Shown here piece by piece: positions 56,638 to 64,000 of a stretch of 64,000 nucleotides of DNA. Source of the stretch: Prosapia bicincta (taxonomy: Eukaryota; Arthropoda; Insecta; Hemiptera; Cercopidae); contig JBAIZL010000005.1 in the NCBI GenBank assembly GCA_036971475.1, forward strand, positions 250,453,323 to 250,517,322, written 5' to 3'. Both the position numbers and the translations under genes were made by a program. Each line of letters starts with the position of its first letter. Within the stretch, counting starts at the first letter, position 1. The notes under the pieces were generated by a model that worked only from the letters and a program-made list of their open reading frames with translations, searched no databases and was not told where the DNA came from.

Positions 56638-57755
56638 GTATATATTATACATATGTATATATTATACCTTGTACAAAAAAAAACTCTTGTACACTCAAAA
56701 GATTTCGAATACTCATTCTTAATAAAATACGTTTTTATTCATCCAATCAAGTTTAAATACATTTTTTAACATATAGTGGATGTCATTTGACGTCATTACA
56801 GTTTAATATAATATTTGTTGCTAAAATATGCTAATATTTAATGCTAATTTTTAGGCTAATATTTATGCTAAATATTATTGCTAATATTTATTGTTAATAT
56901 TTATTCTAAAATTATAAAAATTGCTGGGTATAGGTAGGATTCGAACTGAGTATTTTCATGTTCGAAGTCTAGTGCTTTGGTACTAAGCCAATGTTCTCAA
57001 AACTAGAAATATGTTCCTCAAAGATGTATATGCATTTTTCTTTTGCCCCCATCTAGATGAATTCGAGACATCCATTGCACAGCCTTAAAATGCTGTTATG
57101 GTTACCACACAATATTATAAATAATGATCAAGGATTGAAGATAAATTGAAAGAATAAAATAAAAAAACAAACTGGATTAACGGTATCGAACCTTGCTTCA
57201 CAAACGGGCAATGCGAAAAGAAAGCTAAAAGAATTTACAACACAACCCAAACGACGAAGAAAAGCGTATAAATAATAACAAACAAATATATTAATCCAAC
57301 AGGATACATATAAAGGAAAATGAAAACTAGCAAAGACATTAGCTTTCTATTTTGCCACTTAGTATTGTTATTCTGACATATGTATATACATATTCATATT
57401 AATTGTCATTATAAAATAAAATCAAATACTGGAATAATTTTTTATAGTTGGTTTAAGTAGAAATTGAATTAAAAAAAATTAACTACTTGTTTAGATTAGG
57501 TTTAGAAAAGTAAATGTTGGGGTTGTTTGCGTTATAATTTGTTTTTACGACATGTTGCAGGAATTCAAATATTGTCTCATTGTACTAAACAACATATTGG
57601 AGATAGTACATAAACGTTAAAACAATTCCTTTTATAGAATTAAGTTATATTAAGCTATTAACTATTAAACTAAGCTATTTAAATATGATTATATATTAGA
57701 TACGTTATATAACAGAGATATATCTGCTATTAGATATTACGAGAGACAGGGTAAG
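56635..57755 (-). mobile_element. family A copy within a duplicated 1.1 kb block (copy 1)
   Basis: On the minus strand it carries the family end pieces, the tRNA-like core (TTGGCTTAGTACC near 56985; AGTTCGAATCC near 56937), a mutated X-box site near 57092, the second B-box-like segment and the TTTTGCCACTTAGTATTG region. A TGCTAATATTTA tandem expansion lies at 56820-56900. The block is nearly identical to 60230-61345, offset by 3594-3595 bp, with only a few substitutions. Confidence 0.8.
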
Positions 57756-57756
57756 T

Positions 57757-59510
57757 ATTACCTTAGTCTGGGAACGGAGGTATTCAAGAAAAGTAATGTT
57801 TGCTTTACAACAAGTTTTTATTTATATTTTCGATCACGTAACTGGTCTCACCATTAATTCATAATATGTAGAAACATATTGTTTATTGGAAAAAAATTTG
57901 AAGCCCAATACTTGCACAAACATCAGGCTTCTCTAACAGTGTTGGAAATATAATAAGATCTTTATAAAACTGTTAAGAATACAAATGACAAATGGATATC
58001 AAATTCGTGTGATCGCTTCATTGTCACCGTTGCTAAGTGACAGCAGTTAGCGTCCCGTTGCTAGGCAACAGTGTAAATAGACCGAGGTCAAGGACTGAGC
58101 CGCGAATTTAGCAGCTTTCCTCCACCTACCGTTCTGAATAACTTTCTGTACGTGTCACGTTTCGAATCTCCTCTGTAAGACGGGAATTACTCGCGATGCC
58201 TCACTTGTCTTGACACGAGAGCCGCACGTAGGCCTCATGCAAAGTGCTCTACATTTATATTCAGGAATTATACTGTCCAAGTGTTTCTAACCGTGGAATA
58301 TTTTCAGTGTAATTTTAAAAACAACATGAACTGAGTATTATAATGAAAAGGAGAAAATTTTTAGTAGGAACAATTCAAATAAATCGCATTTTATTAGCTT
58401 CTAATTTTTTCAGTTTATGGCATTTTTATGTCGAATGTATCGCCTTCCGTTTTTCTTTCTATTTAATTTCTTATTTATTTACCCATTCAAAGTAATCCAT
58501 TGCTTCAAGCTAACCTTGATATGTTTGTGCTACCAAGATATCTATAACAACATTGAATTACTTTTACATAGTGAAATATTTATCGTTTAATTTCAAAGAC
58601 TTGTTTAATCACTAGCATCTTCATTTTATTTCAATGATCTTAGACGATGGTAACATTTACATCAAACTCCGGTTTTACGAAAATTTTCCCCGGATTATCT
58701 TCCAATACCAATCATTTTGCGTTCAGTGTTTAAACTTGAAACTTCGCAGGTGTATTTAAATGTATGAGAGAGTTTTAAGTTTCAATTTAACTAGTGAAAT
58801 TTGAACAAACATATTGTCGAGTGTTTGTTTTTAATCATGCCACATTAGGTGCTCATAATTAAACATCGTTTCAGTTGGGGCACCGTTTTAATTAACTCTG
58901 GAATAATAATTCGCCCATTGTGAGTCAGCAATTGCTTCAAGTTAGAACAGAAGTGGAATTGACATTTGCGGTTTATTTACGCAATGGACGTCTAACGCAT
59001 TTTGACAGAAATCAAAATACCTGTGAAGAATATCTGTGTGAATTTCCGTGTATTGCCGCTTCTATAAGAGTGATTAGTTTAAAACATCCAAAAAGCTATA
59101 AAAGTCACATTCGATACACTCGACGGATGTTCATTTTGTCGGTTTAGAATTGGAACATATGTTTTGGTGTCATGTTCGGTCAGTCATCAACCGTGACAGG
59201 ATCCAATCGATTTTCGTCCCAAGTCATAAATTTACAACAATATTGCAGTAAGTGTTGCCTCCATGTATCCATAACCAGTATGAAAATACGAGGGTTTTTT
59301 AAACAACGTTTGAACGCTGGCAACGTTATTGTTAGTTGACATAACGTTTTGATGCATGATTTAAAATTTTGTTATGTTATACAGAATAATATATCGAAAC
59401 ATAATAATAAATATTCTTCTTATGCTACTAACACACAAAAGAGATTTATCTCCTATTAGATATGTTAGGTATTATGAATCGCGGTAGAGTTACCTTTATT
59501 TTGAACCCTA
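57757..59510. other. non-repetitive stretch with a promoter-like island
   Basis: Unique-looking sequence. 58010-58240 is richer in CpG than the surroundings and contains an X-box-like palindrome. No exon was identified; the 75-codon frame at 58920-59147 has no domain. This stretch separates the two copies of the 1.1 kb duplication. Confidence 0.4.
58057..58069. promoter_or_regulatory. RFX X-box-like palindrome
   Basis: GTTGCTAGGCAAC fits GTTGCY-N-RGCAAC, one base from the RFX X-box consensus, and is nearly a perfect inverted repeat. A half-site-like CCGTTGCTAAG lies 30 bp upstream. It sits in the locally CpG-richer island at 58.0-58.24 kb, as expected of a promoter. The target gene is unknown. 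Confidence 0.35.
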
Positions 59511-59519
59511 CGATATTCA

Positions 59520-59645
59520 AGCATGTGTAACGCACATGCGTAGGAGGCTTAAATAGCAACTTTATCCCCAAAGTAGAAAATAGAATGGCCCTTCCTAAAA
59601 GGAATTCTGACAAATAACTCTCATTGGGCGTTGGACGGTGTGCAA

Positions 59646-59648
<3 letters not shown>
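59520..59648 (+). repeat. dispersed repeat, family C copy 2, followed by (TA)n
   Basis: GCGTAGGAGGCTTAAATAGC, TAGAAAATAGAATGGCCC and AAAAGGAATTCTGACAAATA match the copy at 25690-25811. A TA tract follows at 59650-59703. Confidence 0.5.
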
Positions 59649-59703
<55 letters not shown>

Positions 59704-59708
<5 letters not shown>

Positions 59709-59801
59709 GAGTACATTCCTGGGAAGGTTTCTGGCATAGTATGTTTCCAAGGTCATAGCCAAGAAGAAGCATAGGGGGCACGTAACACCCACAAAAAATT
59801 A

Positions 59802-59812
<11 letters not shown>
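59704..59812 (+). repeat. short repeat related to 61.98-62.05 kb
   Basis: GAGTACATTCCTGGGAAGGT and GGTCATAGCCAAGAAGAAG resemble GAGTACATTCCTAGTAAGTC and GGTCGTAGTCAGG near 61983. Possibly another copy of the Helitron-like element. A CT microsatellite (about 59800-59832) follows. Confidence 0.45.
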
Positions 59813-59832
<20 letters not shown>

Positions 59833-59930
59833 ATTTATATATTAAACAGGTAATATATAAAATTTAATTCAATATTATATAAAATATTATAATAATATAA
59901 TAATAATATAATAAAATACTAAATATAAAC

Positions 59931-59971
<41 letters not shown>

Positions 59972-60157
59972 CGTTTTCTTGTTTAATAATTTGAAACAAC
60001 ACAGTTTATTCAAATACAAGAATATTTATTATTTTATATCCAAAGCTTTTCGTTGGCAAACAGTGCCAACGATGGTGTTGGCACTGTTTGCCAACGAAAA
60101 GCTTTGGATATAAAATAATAAATATTCTTGTATTTGAATAACCTGTGTTGTTTTAAA

Positions 60158-60228
<71 letters not shown>
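59813..60228. repeat. A/T-rich unit with a perfect-loop palindrome and (TA)n (unit copy 1)
   Basis: CTATTTATATATTAAACAGG, a TA tract (59936-59965), a palindrome with arms 59995-60070 and 60077-60152 around the 6 bp centre GATGGT (one visible mismatch), then TA tracts (60165-60228). The whole unit recurs at 61355-61821, about 1.54 kb downstream. Each arm includes GCCAACGAAAAGCTTTGG, the stem II/GAAA/stem III part of the ribozyme family at 36.0 kb, but the CUGAUGA core is lost at the palindrome axis. Confidence 0.85.
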
Positions 60229-60229
<1 letters not shown>

Positions 60230-60232
<3 letters not shown>

Positions 60233-61350
60233 GTATATATTATACATATGTATATATTATACCTTGTACAAAAAAAACTCTTGTACACTCAAAAGATTTC
60301 GAATACTCATTCTTAATAAAATACGTTTTTATTCATCCAATCAAGTTTAAATACATTTTTTAACATATAGTGGATGTCATTTGACGTCATTACAGTTTAA
60401 TATAATATTTGTTGCTAAAATATGCTAATATTTTATGCTAATTTTTAGGCTAATATTTATGCTAAATATTATTGCTAATATTTATTGTTAATATTTATTC
60501 TAAAATTATAAAAATTGCTGGGTATAGGTAGGATTCGAACTGAGTATTTTCATGTTCGAAGTCTAGTGCTTTGGCACTAAGCCAATGTTCTCAAAACTAG
60601 AAATATGTTCCTCAAAGATGTATATGCATTTTTCTTTTGCCCCCATCTAGATGAATTCGAGACATCCATTGCACAGCCTTAAAATGCTGTTATGGTTACC
60701 ACACAATATTATAAATAATGATCAAGGATTGAAGATAAATTGAAAGAATAAAATAAAAAAACAAACTGGATTAACGGTATCGAACCTTGCTTCACAAACG
60801 GGCAATGCGAAAAGAAAGCTAAAAGAATTTACAACACAACCCAAACGACGAAGAAAAGCGTATAAATAATAACAAACAAATATATTAATCCAACAGGATA
60901 CATATAAAGGAAAATGAAAACTAGCAAAGACATTAGCTTTCTATTTTGCCACTTAGTATTGTTATTCTGACATATGTATATACATATTCATATTAATTGT
61001 CATTATAAAATAAAATCAAATACTGGAATAATTTTTTATAGTTGGTTTAAGTAGAAATTGAATTAAAAAAAATTAACTACTTGTTTAGATTAGGTTTAGA
61101 AAAGTAAATGTTGGGGTTGTTTCCGTTATAATTTGTTTTTACGACATGTTGCAGGAATTCAAATATTGTCTCATTGTACTAAACAACATATTGGAGATAA
61201 TACATAAACGTTAAAACAATTCCTTTTATAGAATTAAGTTATATTAAGCTATTAACTATTAAACTAAGCTATTTAAATATGATTATATATTAGATACGTT
61301 ATATAACAGAGATATATCTGCTATTAGATATTACGAGAGACAGGCTAAGT
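60230..61350 (-). mobile_element. family A copy within a duplicated 1.1 kb block (copy 2)
   Basis: Nearly identical to 56635-57755. Differences are few, such as GGCACTAAG for GGTACTAAG near 60574, TTTTATGCT for TTTAATGCT, and CAGGCTAAG for CAGGGTAAG at the right edge. The tRNA-like core boxes are as in copy 1. Confidence 0.85.
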
Positions 61351-61354
61351 ATAC

Positions 61355-62567
<1,213 letters not shown>

Positions 62568-62569
62568 AT

Positions 62570-63222
62570 ATTTATATTATAAAAGATTTACCTATTTCCG
62601 TGGTCTGTAATGAATAAAGTTATCTTCATGTTGAGTTTGCTCGTTTCATTAGGGAGACTTCAGAAGAAATTTTCGAAGACACCAGCTTAATAGGCTTTCT
62701 TTGCCAGTTACCTTTACGACACAATCTATACGACTCTTTTATCCGGCTCTACTCAACTTTTATTTATTTTTAAAGGGTCGAAGGTCGGAAAAATCAGGTT
62801 TACGGCAATCAGTTGTTTATAAACGGGGGACTGCAGCGTGCTGCTCTTGCGCGGCGATTATTGAAATTAGCAACTATTTTTCGCATTTAATTTTATTGGC
62901 TATTTGGGGGTAATACAAAAACAATGTTAGAAAAATAATGGGTGTAACCACCTTTAAGCTTTGGGTGCTCAATATTTATGCAGGAAATCATTTTTACAGA
63001 TAGGTCACCTAGAGGTTGAAAAAGCAAACAGAAATTTCGTTAGCACTACTAGGTCTCAAACCAAAGACATGTAGCTTAGTAGTGAATTGTTTTTTTCACT
63101 GTAGATTATTTATGAAGTCGATTTTAAATTTTGCTATTTTTCAAAATAAAGATATCTTTTTATAAAATAAGTAGGCGTTTTAATGGTTGAAATCATAGCA
63201 AAGTTATTTTTGAAATATCCAT
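62570..63222. other. sequence without recognised genes
   Basis: A short region near 62848-62922 resembles 26458-26525 (TATTGAAA ... GGCTATTTGGGGGTAATACA), an old dispersed repeat. The 70-codon frame at 62701-62913 overlaps it and has no domain. Confidence 0.35.
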
Positions 63223-63224
63223 AC

Positions 63225-63261
<37 letters not shown>
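63223..63261. repeat. (CA)n microsatellite
   Basis: About 19 CA dinucleotides. Confidence 0.95.
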
Positions 63262-63263
<2 letters not shown>

Positions 63264-64000
63264 AGACGGCCAAAACAGTCTCAAAGGAAAGATTTTGTTT
63301 GTGGCAAAATCTTTTAAAAATATTAAATTATGAAAGTTTAGAATTGACATCGCTGCTATGAAACGTTGCGGCCTAGCAACGTTGTTATCTGTTTAAGTAA
63401 ACAAGGCCGGCCCGCACAGGCCGACTCTGTTCACAAAACGGAGCAAATGCAAGAAGTTAATTATTTCTTCTAGCTTGTAAGATTTAATATAAAATAAATT
63501 TTTGTTATTTGTAACAAATCAAAACATAAAAATAAAATATGAAAATAAAAGTTGAAAATAAAATTATAAAACGTAAGGTAGAAGAGAATTGTTTTATGAT
63601 AAAAAGAAAGAAATTAATAAATAAACAGACTATTGTAAAGTAACAAAATCTATTAACAAAAGTCTTAAACAATGTAATTAATAAATGGTTAAATAAATGT
63701 TTAAAGACTTTGAAAAGTGTTCAGTTCGGATATATAATATTTTCAAGTGACTTAAAGGTACAACTTACGAACGAAAAGGCTAGAACTGTGATTCAAGTGT
63801 GTAACAACTTCTTGAATGGTAAAAAAGAATATGGTGTCAAAAAATATCAATGTATTACACCAGAAGTGACATAAATAAAGCCTCAGCGAAAAACGTACAC
63901 AAATCTAATTCAGAAAGTTAAATTTAGACACATCCAAACAGGTCTTGTACAACCGATAAACCAGGTAGCGGGAAGGGGTGAGCCCGCTAGCAAGGAATAT
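63264..64000. other. A/T-rich right edge of the window
   Basis: No gene recognised. AACGTTGC (63362-63369) and GCAACGTT (63376-63383) form a perfect inverted repeat around GGCCTA, resembling the X-box half sites at 58.06 kb but with a longer spacer. Confidence 0.35.

Noticed and set aside
58920..59147. 75-codon plus-strand frame
   Set aside because: No recognisable domain, no ATG at the frame start and no splice support.
60029..60316. Tyr/Ile repeat open frames
   Set aside because: Read through (TA)n tracts and a DNA palindrome.

Overview
This window looks like non-prokaryotic, strongly A/T-rich DNA from an arthropod, most likely an insect. The reasons are GT-AG intron borders, very long (TA)n, (AC)n and (GA)n microsatellites, several multi-copy minisatellites, and a set of decayed transposable elements typical of insect genomes: R1/LOA-like and Jockey-like LINEs, Penelope-like elements, hAT and piggyBac-type DNA transposons. 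A hemipteran host is a guess from the overall character. Almost no long open frame here is a real gene; the longest ones are translations of tandem repeats.

Layout. 0.6-1.3 kb: microsatellites. 1.8-2.15 kb: a small inverted-repeat element. 4.08-9.4 kb: a broken LINE on the minus strand (ORF1-like region, endonuclease, reverse transcriptase, RNase H, plus a second RNase H piece). 10-33.5 kb: a minisatellite-rich zone with arrays of 19, 47, 18, 45/225/450, 20 and 88 bp periods, separated by A/T-rich DNA, dispersed repeats and palindromes. 35-39.5 kb: nested copies of a ~740 bp terminal-inverted-repeat family that carries a tRNA-like pol III promoter core and an RFX X-box-like motif. 40.6-41.2 kb: Jockey-like LINE 3' fragment. 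41.55-42.65 kb: piggyBac-type non-autonomous element with TTAA duplications. 44.28-47.12 kb: the only convincing host gene, two exons in compatible phase, product unrecognised. 48.1-48.5 kb: 24 bp minisatellite. 49.4-51.4 kb: Penelope-like element with RT and GIY-YIG domains between inverted pseudo-LTRs. 51.4-54.6 kb: hAT elements, a second Penelope piece and an unidentified pseudogene fragment. 55-62.6 kb: more copies of the 740 bp family, palindromes, a nearly identical 1.1 kb duplication and a Helitron-like 3' end.

The most interesting system is a scattered set of hammerhead-ribozyme-like motifs on both strands, in at least four sequence families. Each has a CUGANGA-type core, a short stem II, GAAA, and a stem III segment that is itself a palindrome (AAGCUU, ACUAGU, ACGCGU, ACGU). 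They lie in or next to large DNA palindromes and (TA)n tracts, and the palindrome axis often falls in or beside the ribozyme core. Minimal palindromic stem III is known from hammerheads of Penelope-like elements that cleave as dimers, and a Penelope-like element with RT and GIY-YIG is present in the window. The link between those motifs and a particular Penelope family is inference.
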